Source: Haloferax marinum (GTDB taxonomy: Archaea; Halobacteriota; Halobacteria; Halobacteriales; Haloferacaceae). From it: a stretch of 64,000 nucleotides of DNA. The stretch is taken from contig NZ_WKJQ01000001.1 in assembly GCF_009674625.1 (NCBI RefSeq), positions 806,001-870,000 of the forward strand, read 5' to 3'. A model generated the notes under the pieces. It searched no databases. It worked only from the letters and a program-made list of their open reading frames with translations, and had not been told where the DNA came from. The translations under genes and the position numbers were made by a program. Below, in pieces: positions 16,831 through 24,857 of this stretch. How positions within the stretch are numbered: position 1 is the stretch's first letter; each line of letters starts with the position of its first letter.

Positions 16831-17685
16831 TCAGTACCCGATTGCCTCGACCGCGTCTCGAATCTCGGGGACGTAGTCTGACCCGAACACGCGGACGTGT
16901 TCGAGGAGTGGAAAGAGGGCGTAGACCGGTGCACGCTCGTCGAAGAATCCGGGGTCGAGCGGCCGCAGGTCGGTGTACGTCTCGAAGAAGTCGTCACCGG
17001 CGCTGTCGAACCACTCGATGTACGCGAGTTCGACCTCCGGATGTGCGTAGTAACACGCTGGGTCGAGGAACGCGGCGACGCGACCCTCACGGACCACGAG
17101 ATTCCCCTCCCAGACGTCACCGTGGACGAGTCGGGGCGCGTCAGGTTCGGTGAGGAGGTCGCCGAGGTCGCTCGCGATAGCGTCGATTCGCTCGGCCATC
17201 GATTCGGGGAGTCCGGAAGACGTTGCTGCGGCACACCACGGTCGGAGTCGCTGGTCGCCGAAGAACTCGACCCAGGAGTCGGTCCACGGATTCGGTTGGT
17301 CGTACGGGCCGGAGAGCGTGTCGTACGGGAAACCGAACGCCGGTGCCGTGGTGTCGTGGAGTGACGCGAGGTGTCTGGCGAGGTCACGTTCTGCTCGGGA
17401 GTCGAGTTCGGCGTCGCCGTCGACGTAGTCGAGAACGAGCAGGTCTTCGTCCGCGTAGTGAACAGTCGGAACTGGCAACCCCGCCCGCGCGAGCGACGTG
17501 AGCATCGCCCCTTCGACGTCGAGGGGTGTCGGCCCCACTTTCGCCACGAGCGACTCCCCCCGAGGAAAGTGGAGGGCGAACACCTGGCCAACGTGACCGC
17601 CGTCGAGTTCTGTCACGGTATGTGGGTCGGCGTCCGCCTCGAGTACTGCGACGACACGTTCGACCACGGCGGCAGCGTCCATCAC
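16831..17685 (-). CDS. Fructosamine/ketosamine-3-kinase family protein
   Basis: The 284-residue protein resembles the fructosamine kinase branch of aminoglycoside-phosphotransferase-like kinases. Features are GGHVGQVFALHF with a following LVAKVG (ATP lysine), the catalytic loop LVHGDVWEGNLV near 190 and FLDPACYYAHPEVELAYIEWF near 207-227, all typical for this family. It probably phosphorylates glycated amines or a small sugar amine to start deglycation. Two adjacent ATG codons (17685 and 17682) are possible starts. It is divergent from the JAMM protease gene. Confidence 0.87.
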   Translation of the reverse strand: MMDAAAVVERVVAVLEADADPHTVTELDGGHVGQVFALHFPRGESLVAKVGPTPLDVEGAMLTSLARAGLPVPTVHYADEDLLVLDYVDGDAELDSRAERDLARHLASLHDTTAPAFGFPYDTLSGPYDQPNPWTDSWVEFFGDQRLRPWCAAATSSGLPESMAERIDAIASDLGDLLTEPDAPRLVHGDVWEGNLVVREGRVAAFLDPACYYAHPEVELAYIEWFDSAGDDFFETYTDLRPLDPGFFDERAPVYALFPLLEHVRVFGSDYVPEIRDAVEAIGY

Positions 17686-17789
17686 AGATGTCGTTCGGTT
17701 CGGGGGGAACCTGAGTATGGCGGTGCTATTCCGCGGAGGAAAGTCCTCGTTCCGGAACCCTTAGATGGAGTGCCCGCCGACGACTCGGT

Positions 17790-18275
17790 ATGCGACTGTT
17801 CCGGTCGCGGGAGGTCATCGGAATCGCTGCCGAGACCCTCGACTTCGCGCTCGAATCCGCTACTGAGACACATCCGAACGAGTACATGGGACTCCTCCGT
17901 GGGGAGGACGCCAGCAAGTTCGGACTCGACCGTGACGGCCTCCTCGTCACGGACGTCCTCATCATCCCAGGGACCGTCTCGGACCCGTACAGCGCGACCG
18001 TCAGGACCAACCTCGTTCCGAACGACTTCCGTGCCGTCGGGTCGATTCACTCACACCCCAACGGCGTGCTTCGACCGAGCGATGCCGACCTCGACACCTT
18101 CGGCAGTGGGACCGCACACATCATCATGGGCCATCCGTACGGCCCGAACGACTGGGAAGTGTTCGACCAATCTGGTGAACCACGCGACCTGCCAGTCTAC
18201 AACGTAGACCTCCCAGACCCCGAATCGTTCTTCGATTTCACACAGGAAGATATCGACGCGGAGTTAGACCGATGA
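17790..18275 (+). CDS. JAMM/MPN+ metalloprotease (SAMP-deconjugating type)
   Basis: The 161-residue protein has a complete JAMM zinc site: Glu31 in NEYMGLL, then His87 and His89 in HSHP, Ser97 and Asp100 (HxHPx7SxxD). Archaeal JAMM proteins remove ubiquitin-like SAMP modifiers from proteins. H. volcanii has two, and by its position next to an FAD synthase I think this is the JAMM2-type one. It overlaps the next gene by four bases (ATGA), so they are translationally coupled. A CCCTTAG box at 17757-17763 lies 27 bases before the ATG. Confidence 0.9.
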   Translation: MRLFRSREVIGIAAETLDFALESATETHPNEYMGLLRGEDASKFGLDRDGLLVTDVLIIPGTVSDPYSATVRTNLVPNDFRAVGSIHSHPNGVLRPSDADLDTFGSGTAHIIMGHPYGPNDWEVFDQSGEPRDLPVYNVDLPDPESFFDFTQEDIDAELDR

Positions 18276-18700
18276 GACGAGTTATTGCACAAGGGACGTT
18301 CGACATCCTCCACCCCGGCCACGTCCACTACCTGTCGGACGCGAAAGCGATGGGTGACGAACTACACGTCATCATCGCCCGTGGGGAGAACGTGACGCAC
18401 AAGGCGAAACCGATTCTCGACGACCGACAGCGGCGCGACATGGTCGCCGCCCTCGACGTCGTCGACGAGGCACATCTGGGGGACCCCGACGACATCTTCG
18501 TTCCGATCGAAGAGATAGACCCCAGCGTCATCGTCCTCGGATACGACCAACACCACGACGAAGCGGGAATCAAAGCCGCGCTCGCCGAACGCGGTATCGA
18601 CTGCGAAGTCGCTCGTGCGACGCCGCGCGACCAGACGTACGACGAGGAAGTCCTCTCGACGGGACGCATCATCGACCGAATCATCGAGCGACGCTGCTGA
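18272..18700 (+). CDS. ribL: FAD synthase (RibL-type nucleotidyltransferase)
   Basis: The 142-residue protein is a compact nucleotidyltransferase with [14 protein letters not shown] at residues 8-21 (the HxGH motif) and the C-terminal STGRII pattern in place of the ISSTxIR motif. Archaeal RibL transfers AMP from ATP to FMN to form FAD; related enzymes are glycerol-3-phosphate cytidylyltransferases. The assignment to RibL rests on the archaeal context and size. The start codon overlaps the stop of the JAMM protease gene. A lumazine synthase gene of the same flavin pathway lies at the other end of the window. Confidence 0.85.
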   Translation: MRRVIAQGTFDILHPGHVHYLSDAKAMGDELHVIIARGENVTHKAKPILDDRQRRDMVAALDVVDEAHLGDPDDIFVPIEEIDPSVIVLGYDQHHDEAGIKAALAERGIDCEVARATPRDQTYDEEVLSTGRIIDRIIERRC

Positions 18701-18836
18701 GGTCCGCGACACTACGACAGGCAGCCATCCGGGAGGCTCGTTCTGCAGAGACTACCAGACCACTGCCGACAAGTTACTCCGAGTGAGCGACGGCGTCGTC
18801 ACTCGCCGGTCGGAGACGGTGGAAAGAAAGAGACGC

Positions 18837-19547
18837 TTACTGGCTGGACTGCTGTTCGTCGAGCCAGTCTTGGTACTCTTCTTCGGAGACGACTTCGACG
18901 GTGAAGTACATCTGCGAGTGAGCGACACCACAGTACTCAGTACAGTAGCCCTGGTAGGTGCCTTCCTCTTTCGCGACGGTCTTGATGGTGTTCTGCTGAC
19001 TGGGCATCGCGTCCTGCTTGAGTCCGAGTTCAGGGACGGCGAATCCGTGTATCACGTCTTGTGAGGTCACCTGGATGTACACCGGGCGGTCTTTCGGAAT
19101 GACGATTTCGGTGCCCGAGGTGAAGTTACCCTCTTCGGGGTAGTACATGTTCCAGCCCCACTGGTAGGCTTCTGCCGTGATGACGACAGGGTCCTCAGCA
19201 GCGTCGATCTCGTTGCCCTGGTACGTCACGTCCTCGTTGGCCAGCACGCCGTAGGAGGCGACGCCGACGAACAGCAGGATGATGGCGGTGGCGATAGTCC
19301 ACGTGATTTCGAGTCGGCGGTTCTCCTTTGTCGGCAGTGCGCGCTCGCTGTTGCGGAACTTGAGGACCGTGTAGAGGAGGATGACCTCGACCATCACGGT
19401 AATCGGGATAGCGATGTACAGAAGCTTCCCGTTCAACTGGTTGATTAGTTCCACAGTGGTGGACGCCTGCGCGGCGACGGGAGTGGCGACGAGTGCCATC
19501 ACGACTGTCGCAAGCAGGGACGCGAGCGCGAAACGCGTCTTTCTCAT
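18837..19547 (-). CDS. coxB: Cytochrome c oxidase-type subunit II with CuA site
   Basis: The 236-residue protein has a signal peptide or first helix (about 1-26), two transmembrane helices (about 42-62 and 82-104) and an exported cupredoxin domain. The CuA ligands are all present: His167, Cys202, Glu204, Cys206, His210 and Met213 (CTEYCGVAHSQM). QWGWNMYY at 129-136 is the aromatic patch for electron entry. Haloarchaea probably feed it from halocyanin, not cytochrome c. A minus-strand CATTTATG box (about 19571-19578) precedes it. No subunit I gene is adjacent in the window. Confidence 0.93.
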   Translation of the reverse strand: MRKTRFALASLLATVVMALVATPVAAQASTTVELINQLNGKLLYIAIPITVMVEVILLYTVLKFRNSERALPTKENRRLEITWTIATAIILLFVGVASYGVLANEDVTYQGNEIDAAEDPVVITAEAYQWGWNMYYPEEGNFTSGTEIVIPKDRPVYIQVTSQDVIHGFAVPELGLKQDAMPSQQNTIKTVAKEEGTYQGYCTEYCGVAHSQMYFTVEVVSEEEYQDWLDEQQSSQ

Positions 19548-19701
19548 GCTAAAGTGGGGTTAGGAACAACCGCATAAATGCATACCGACTCTCACGCCGA
19601 TACTTTTGTACTCCACCCCGATATATCGAGGGTCAATACGACACTCGTTCTCCCCCGAAAAACGGGGGTCCTAAATACAGGACGACCTAATGGCTCCGTA
19701 G

Positions 19702-21117
19702 GTGAATACAGTGGCCACGACGCGCGCTTCGAACACCTTCCATGGCCTACTCGCGGCGACGGCGATGGGAGTCTACGTGTTACTCCTCGTCGGCGCGACG
19801 ACGGCGCTCACTGATGCGACCGCCGCGTGTGCCGCGTGGCCCGCGTGCGGTGAAGGATTCTCACTCCCGTCTACGATGGACGGATGGGTCGCACTCGGGC
19901 ATCGAATCGCCGCCGTCCTCGTCGGTCTCTTAGCTCTCGTAACGCTCGTCTCGGCGTGGCGCTCGGACGCGTCCCGCCGGGTGAAAGCCACGGTGACCGC
20001 GTCGACGGCGCTCTATCCAGTGCAGGCTGGACTGGGTGCAGTCGTCGCGACGCTCGGCGCAAGTGAACTGCTCTCGACACTCCACCTCGTCGTCGGGATG
20101 GCTATCTTCGGTGGCCTCCTCGTCGCACTCGCGTGGACGCTCGAAGAGGTAACCGGCGACCCCACCGACAAACCGGTCGGGAGTCCATCGATGGCACCGC
20201 CGGCAGACGACGGCGAACGCCCACCGATACCCACTGCCCCCGTCGCACGAGCGAAGGCGACGGCGTATGCGTACTTCCGGCTGATGAAGCCACGACTGAT
20301 GTGGCTCCTGTGTCTCGTCGCGTCGGCGGCGATGACGCTCGCGGGCACCGTCTCGCCCGGTCTCACACCACAGGTCATCGCTGCGACGCTCGGCGGCGGC
20401 GTCCTCTCTATCGGCGCGTCGGGGACGTTCAACCACGTCCTCGAACGCGACATCGACCGCCGGATGCAACGGACGAGCGACCGGCCACTCGCCGTCGACC
20501 TCGTCCCCGTCCGCAACGCCATCGCGTTCGGGGTCATCCTCGCCATCGCCTCGGTGGCGCTCTTTGCCTCTGTCAACTGGCTCGCGGCGGTCCTCGGACT
20601 CGTCGCCATCGCGTTCTACAGCGTCGTCTACACGCTCATCCTGAAGCCGAACACCGTCCAGAACACGGTTATCGGCGGCGCAGCGGGTGCGCTTCCGGCG
20701 CTCATCGGCTGGGTCGCAGTCACGGGAGACATCGGACTCGGGGGCATCGTCCTCGCTGTCGTCATCTTCCTGTGGACGCCCGCGCACTTCTACAACCTCG
20801 CGCTGGCGTACAAGGACGACTACGCTCGCGGTGGGTTCCCGATGATGCCCGTCGTGCGCGGTGAGACCGAGACGCGAAAGCACATCGTCTGGTGGTTGGC
20901 CGCGACACTCGTCGCCGCCGCTGGCCTCGCAGTGATGGACGCCCTCGGCGTCGTCTATCTCCTGACGAGCGTCATCTTCGGAGGCGCGTTCCTCTACTTC
21001 GTCGTGCGTCTGCACTACGAACGCGACGACACGGCGGCGTTCCGAGCGTTCCACGCCTCCAACGCGTATCTCGGGATGTTGCTCCTCGCAATCGTCGTCG
21101 ATACCCTCGCCCTCTGA
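19702..21117 (+). CDS. ctaB: CtaA-CtaB fusion: heme A synthase-like domain plus heme O synthase (protoheme IX farnesyltransferase)
   Basis: The 471-residue protein joins two heme-modifying enzymes. Residues 1-150 are a four-helix CtaA/COX15-like domain with His14, His67 and His128 as candidate heme ligands and a Cys43/Cys49 pair in the first outer loop, as in the half-size archaeal CtaA. Residues 185-471 are a UbiA-type prenyltransferase with NHVLERDIDRRMQRTSDRPL, the Asp-rich site of CtaB. Together they would convert heme B to O and then to A for the oxidase next door. The start is GTG at 19702; a GTG at 19711 is possible. Confidence 0.88.
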   Translation: MNTVATTRASNTFHGLLAATAMGVYVLLLVGATTALTDATAACAAWPACGEGFSLPSTMDGWVALGHRIAAVLVGLLALVTLVSAWRSDASRRVKATVTASTALYPVQAGLGAVVATLGASELLSTLHLVVGMAIFGGLLVALAWTLEEVTGDPTDKPVGSPSMAPPADDGERPPIPTAPVARAKATAYAYFRLMKPRLMWLLCLVASAAMTLAGTVSPGLTPQVIAATLGGGVLSIGASGTFNHVLERDIDRRMQRTSDRPLAVDLVPVRNAIAFGVILAIASVALFASVNWLAAVLGLVAIAFYSVVYTLILKPNTVQNTVIGGAAGALPALIGWVAVTGDIGLGGIVLAVVIFLWTPAHFYNLALAYKDDYARGGFPMMPVVRGETETRKHIVWWLAATLVAAAGLAVMDALGVVYLLTSVIFGGAFLYFVVRLHYERDDTAAFRAFHASNAYLGMLLLAIVVDTLAL

Positions 21118-21119
21118 AC

Positions 21120-21776
21120 ATGGCAACTGCAACCGCACTTCCTCGCCCGTCGCGGGACACGCTCCTCCGCGCGGCGTTCGCCGTCAACACGACGCTTGTT
21201 CTGACGTTCGCGTACCTGCTGTTCACTGACGCGCGTGTCGGTGCACCGCGATACGCACTCTACGGCGTCACGTGGGTCGTCGTCGGCCTCTGGGTCATGT
21301 TCGATACGCGCGTGTCCGCCGCGTCGGCCCAGACCAAACGACGCGCGGCCGCTATCGCAGTCGGCTACTTCGCAGTCTTGGCCGTCGCCGGCGGACTCGT
21401 CACCGGGCCGGTTCCAGGTGGGACCGAAGGCTTCCGTGTCGCGTTCCTCCCACCGGGATGGGGGCCAGCACTCATCTACGGCGGCGACCTGTTCAACCTC
21501 ATCCTCATGCCGGCGCGCGTCGTCGGCTACGTCGCACTCGCGTTCCTCGTCTACGACACCGTGGTCGAGGCGGCGGGCGCGGCCGTCTCGGGAATCGTCG
21601 GTCTCTTCTCGTGCGTCTCGTGTTCGTGGCCGATTCTCACGTCACTCGCGACGAGCGTCTTCGGGAGCGGAACGGCGCTGGCGCTGACGGTGTCGACGTT
21701 CTCGTACGACCTCTCGACGCTCGTCTTCCTCGTCACCGTCGTCTTGCTTCGGTGGCGACCAGGGTTCGGGCGGTAG
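21120..21776 (+). CDS. Six-helix membrane protein with CVSC motif, oxidase-associated by context
   Basis: The 218-residue protein has about six transmembrane helices. SCVSCSWP near residues 161-168 puts two Cys residues at or near a helix end, which could bind copper or act in thiol exchange. I know no characterised family for it. It follows the heme-synthase fusion after only two bases, so it is probably co-transcribed, and a role in oxidase assembly is my inference. The ATG at 21120 is the first after the upstream stop. Its last ten bases form the start of a tandem repeat. Confidence 0.78.
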   Translation: MATATALPRPSRDTLLRAAFAVNTTLVLTFAYLLFTDARVGAPRYALYGVTWVVVGLWVMFDTRVSAASAQTKRRAAAIAVGYFAVLAVAGGLVTGPVPGGTEGFRVAFLPPGWGPALIYGGDLFNLILMPARVVGYVALAFLVYDTVVEAAGAAVSGIVGLFSCVSCSWPILTSLATSVFGSGTALALTVSTFSYDLSTLVFLVTVVLLRWRPGFGR

Positions 21777-21879
21777 TCGGGTTGGGGTGGGGCGGTAGCC
21801 TGCCCTGATTCGGGCGGTGGTCGGGTTGGGGTGGGGCGGTAGCCTGCCCTGACTCGGGCGGTGGTCGGGTCGGTTTGGG
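21767..21879 (+). repeat. G-rich 44-bp tandem repeat, 2.5 copies
   Basis: A 44-base unit starting CGGGCGGTRGTCGGGTTGGG and ending CCTGCCCTGA repeats at 21767-21810 and 21811-21854 with two differences (A/G and T/C). A third, partial and diverged copy follows to about 21879. The first unit overlaps the stop codon of the preceding gene. The plus strand is very G-rich and asymmetric and might form G-quadruplex-like structures. It is not a CRISPR array, since there are no unique spacers. Confidence 0.85.
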
Positions 21880-21981
21880 TTAGTCGAGTCGAGCCGGGTC
21901 GAGTCTGGCCTCCGGGGAAATCTCCTCTCTGCGGCCTCTCTCGCCGCCTCGTTTTTACACGTCCGTCCTGTACACCGTGCT

Positions 21982-22218
21982 ATGACCGAGGTCGAAATCG
22001 AGTACTGCGTCCCGTGTGGCTTCCTCGAGCGCGCCGAAGAGATTCAACATCAGTTACTCTTGCAGTTCGGCCAGAAACTCGACCGTGTAGCCCTCGTGAC
22101 CGGCGACCACGGCGTTCTCACCGTCTCTGTCGACGGTGAGCGTGTCTGGGACAAGTCCGAAGACGAGTACGACCCAGAGACGATTCTTCGGCGGGTTCGC
22201 CCACACCTCAGTCCGTGA
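21982..22218 (+). CDS. Rdx/SelW-family thioredoxin-fold protein
   Basis: The 78-residue protein has CVPC at residues 9-12 right after the first beta strand (VEIEYCVPC), then a helix, and GVLTVSVDGERVWDK in the middle. This is the Rdx family (SelT/SelW/SelH-like) pattern: small redox proteins with a thioredoxin-like fold and unknown partners. Cysteine takes the place of selenocysteine. A TTTTTAC box at 21953-21959 lies 27 bases before the ATG, supporting a leaderless mRNA. It overlaps the next gene by four bases (GTGA). Confidence 0.85.
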   Translation: MTEVEIEYCVPCGFLERAEEIQHQLLLQFGQKLDRVALVTGDHGVLTVSVDGERVWDKSEDEYDPETILRRVRPHLSP

Positions 22219-22619
22219 AATCGCTCGAACACGCGGCCGTCGGGGGTGTCGTCGGCGTCGCCGCCGCGATACTGTTGCGACCGCCGGTCAGTCTCCCCGT
22301 TCTCGTCGTCACCGCGGTGGTTCTGAGTGTCTTCGTCGACCTCGACCACTTCGTTCTCGCGCGGGCCGAACGCGGAGATTGGGCGACGCTCGAACTCGCC
22401 GTGACGAACCCACGGGTCGGCCTGTTCGAACAAGAACGACTGTTCGAAGAGTTCGACGACGAGTTCGACCTGAAACGACTGTTCACTCACCACCTCCTCG
22501 GCGGTGTCGCCGTCGCCGGCGTGGCGCTGGCCGGGAGCGTGTCACTCGCCGCGTTCGTCGCCGTCGTCCTCTACGCGCACGTCGTCTGTGACTACCTCAG
22601 AGACCTCGGCCTCGCGTGA
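22215..22619 (+). CDS. Membrane protein with YdjM-like metal-binding motifs
   Basis: The 134-residue protein starts with GTG inside the Rdx gene and is probably co-translated with it. It has about four hydrophobic segments. D42-L-D-H45 after the second, His92-His93 before the third and H122...D126 at the end form the spacing of the membrane-bound YdjM-type putative metal-dependent hydrolases. This match is by pattern only. A soluble loop at about 50-88 is acidic. Its role is unknown. Confidence 0.72.
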   Translation: MKSLEHAAVGGVVGVAAAILLRPPVSLPVLVVTAVVLSVFVDLDHFVLARAERGDWATLELAVTNPRVGLFEQERLFEEFDDEFDLKRLFTHHLLGGVAVAGVALAGSVSLAAFVAVVLYAHVVCDYLRDLGLA

Positions 22620-22643
22620 AAAACAGGTTCGAGTGTCGGCCGT

Positions 22644-23666
22644 TCAGTGACCCCAGCGCCGGCCTTCTTCGTCGTAGCGAGCGTTCGTGATGCGCTCCCA
22701 CTGGTCGGACGAGAGGTCGACGTCGGCCGCACCGGCGTTCTCGCGGAGTTGCTCGGGCGTCCGTGCGCCGACGATCGGGACGACAGTCGCTTCCGGATAG
22801 TCCATGAGCCATCGAAGCGCGACCTGTGCGGGGCTAGCGTCGACTTCGTCTGCGACGGCGCGAACCTCGTCGAGCACGTGCCATCCTCGCTCGGAGAGGT
22901 AGAACCGCTCGAATCGCTCGTCGAACGACCCACGAGAACCGTCGGGGGCGACGTACGCCGAGGGGTCGTCTGGGTCGGCACGTTCGTACTTGCCGGTGAG
23001 GAATCCACCGGCGAGCGGCGAGTACGGACAGACCGCAATCTCCTGGTCGCCACAGACGTCGAGGTAGTCTTTCACGTCCTCGTAGTAGCCTGCGTGGAAC
23101 AGTGGTTGGGTCACGTCGAATCTGGCGTAGTCGTTCACGTCTGACTTCCAGAGCGCCTTCGTGAGTTGCCACGCCGCCATCGTCGAGGCACCGAGATAGT
23201 TCACCTTGCCTTCTTCGACCAGCGCGTTGAGTGTCTGGAGGGTCTCTTCGATGGGCGTCTCGTCGTCCCAGCGGTGGATGTAGTAGAGGTCGAGATAGTC
23301 CGTATCGAGACGGTCGAGCGTGCCCTCGATTTGGTTGCGGATGTGGGTCCGCGAAAGGCCGCGCCCGTTCGGGTTCTCCTCGTCGAAGGGGAAGTACACC
23401 TTGGAGGCGACGACGTAGTCTTCGCGGTCACGCTCGGCGAGCCAGTTGCCGATGTACTCCTCGGAGGTGCCGTTCGGGTCGCCGTAGACGTTGGCCGTGT
23501 CGATGAAGTTGCCACCGAGTTCCTCGTAGGTGTCGAGGAGTTCGTGGGCGTGCTCCTCGTCGGTCTCCAAGACGCCGCCGGTCTGTCGGCCGAATCGCCA
23601 CGTGCCGAAACACAGTTCGGAGACGCGGGTTCCTGTCGAACCGAGTCGCCGATAGTCGAGGCTCAT
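22644..23666 (-). CDS. Aldo/keto reductase
   Basis: The 340-residue protein is a full aldo/keto reductase TIM barrel. The catalytic tetrad appears as Asp in FIDTANVY, Tyr in the same helix start (NVYGD), Lys in YVVASKVYFP and His in YYIHRWD. The end, WLMDYPEATVVPIVGARTPEQLRENA, is the NADP(H)-binding region. It belongs to the AKR group that includes potassium-channel beta subunits and YhdN-like enzymes. I use the ATG at 23666; a GTG four codons upstream (23678) is also open. The substrate is unknown. Confidence 0.9.
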   Translation of the reverse strand: MSLDYRRLGSTGTRVSELCFGTWRFGRQTGGVLETDEEHAHELLDTYEELGGNFIDTANVYGDPNGTSEEYIGNWLAERDREDYVVASKVYFPFDEENPNGRGLSRTHIRNQIEGTLDRLDTDYLDLYYIHRWDDETPIEETLQTLNALVEEGKVNYLGASTMAAWQLTKALWKSDVNDYARFDVTQPLFHAGYYEDVKDYLDVCGDQEIAVCPYSPLAGGFLTGKYERADPDDPSAYVAPDGSRGSFDERFERFYLSERGWHVLDEVRAVADEVDASPAQVALRWLMDYPEATVVPIVGARTPEQLRENAGAADVDLSSDQWERITNARYDEEGRRWGH

Positions 23667-23849
23667 ACTCGATGACACGACTGCGAGCGACTAAAGAGTG
23701 AGAGTTGCGGCGAGGTGTTCGAAGAAACTGGAGACGGATGGCGCACAGCTCGGGATGCATGGAGCGCAGAACAGCACTCGATTTCGACAGCACGGTCTCG
23801 GTCGTCTCTCGCCCGCACGCTTTTGCCGCCCGGACACGACATGTAAGCT

Positions 23850-24845
23850 ATGTTTCGAGTCGCAGGCATCGGCCTCGGAAACCTCGGTGTGATGGAGTGT
23901 CGCCTCTTCGACGAGATGGACGGCGTGAGCATCGTCGCGGGCGTCGACCCCGACGAAGACGCTCGGGGGCGCTTTGCAGACGAGTTCGACGTCCCGACGT
24001 ACGAGACGGTCGAAGAACTACTGGACAGCGAGTTCCTCGACGCCGTGACCATCGCCTCACCGCACACACAGCACTTCGACCAGGCGCTGGCCGCACTCGA
24101 CGCTGGTCTGCACGTCCACCTGGAAAAACCGATGGTGACCGACCTCGGCGGGGCACGCGCGCTCATCGACCGAGCAGACGAGGCAACCCTCACGCTCGCC
24201 GTCGGCTATCAACGACACTTCGACCCGCGGTTCCACGAACTCCGTCGAATCGTCGATTCCGGGCGAATCGGCGACCCACACATGGTCGTCTGCCACCTCG
24301 AACAGGAGTGGATTCAGTGGACGAAAGACGAGTGGCGCGGCGACCCAGCACTCTCTGGCGGCGGCCAGTTGTACGACTCCGGGTCACATCTCCTCGACGC
24401 GATGCTCTGGGTTACCCGTTCGAAACCCATCACCGTCGCGGCGGCCGTCGACCACCGAGGCTACGACGTGGACGTAAACTCTGCGCTCGCGGTCGTTCTC
24501 GACCGAGACGGCGACCGACTCACCGCCAGCGTCGCCGTCTCTGGTGAGGGGCCGAGCGTGCCTGCACCGGGAGAGTCGCTCCGCATCATCGGCACCGAGG
24601 GGATGGTCAGTTTCGACGGCGAGACCATCGAAGTGACCGAAGGAGACGTGACGTATCGGGCGACGCCATCAGAACCCGACTTCGAGCGATTGACCGAGAA
24701 GAAACTCCGGAACTTCGTCGATGCCGCCCGCGACGAGGCGGAGTTGGCTATCCCTGCAGAAGACGCGCTCCGTGTGACTGCGCTCACCGAGGCCGCCTAC
24801 GAGTCTGCGACGACGGGGCGGCGAGTCAACGTCGGCGGCGACTGA
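23850..24845 (+). CDS. Gfo/Idh/MocA family oxidoreductase
   Basis: The 331-residue protein has an N-terminal Rossmann fold with GIGLGNLG (7-14), the VHLEKPMVTD motif near 91 with its catalytic-site Lys, GYQRHFDPRF near 120 and the C-terminal alpha/beta domain of the family. Members oxidise or reduce sugars, inositols and related compounds with NAD(P). GGQLYDSGSHLLD near 174 contains the His that usually joins catalysis. The substrate cannot be predicted. A GCTTTT box (23818-23825) is 27 bases before the ATG. The neighbouring aldo/keto reductase and sugar dehydrogenase suggest a carbohydrate theme. Confidence 0.9.
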   Translation: MFRVAGIGLGNLGVMECRLFDEMDGVSIVAGVDPDEDARGRFADEFDVPTYETVEELLDSEFLDAVTIASPHTQHFDQALAALDAGLHVHLEKPMVTDLGGARALIDRADEATLTLAVGYQRHFDPRFHELRRIVDSGRIGDPHMVVCHLEQEWIQWTKDEWRGDPALSGGGQLYDSGSHLLDAMLWVTRSKPITVAAAVDHRGYDVDVNSALAVVLDRDGDRLTASVAVSGEGPSVPAPGESLRIIGTEGMVSFDGETIEVTEGDVTYRATPSEPDFERLTEKKLRNFVDAARDEAELAIPAEDALRVTALTEAAYESATTGRRVNVGGD

Positions 24846-24857
24846 CTCAGACCCCCC

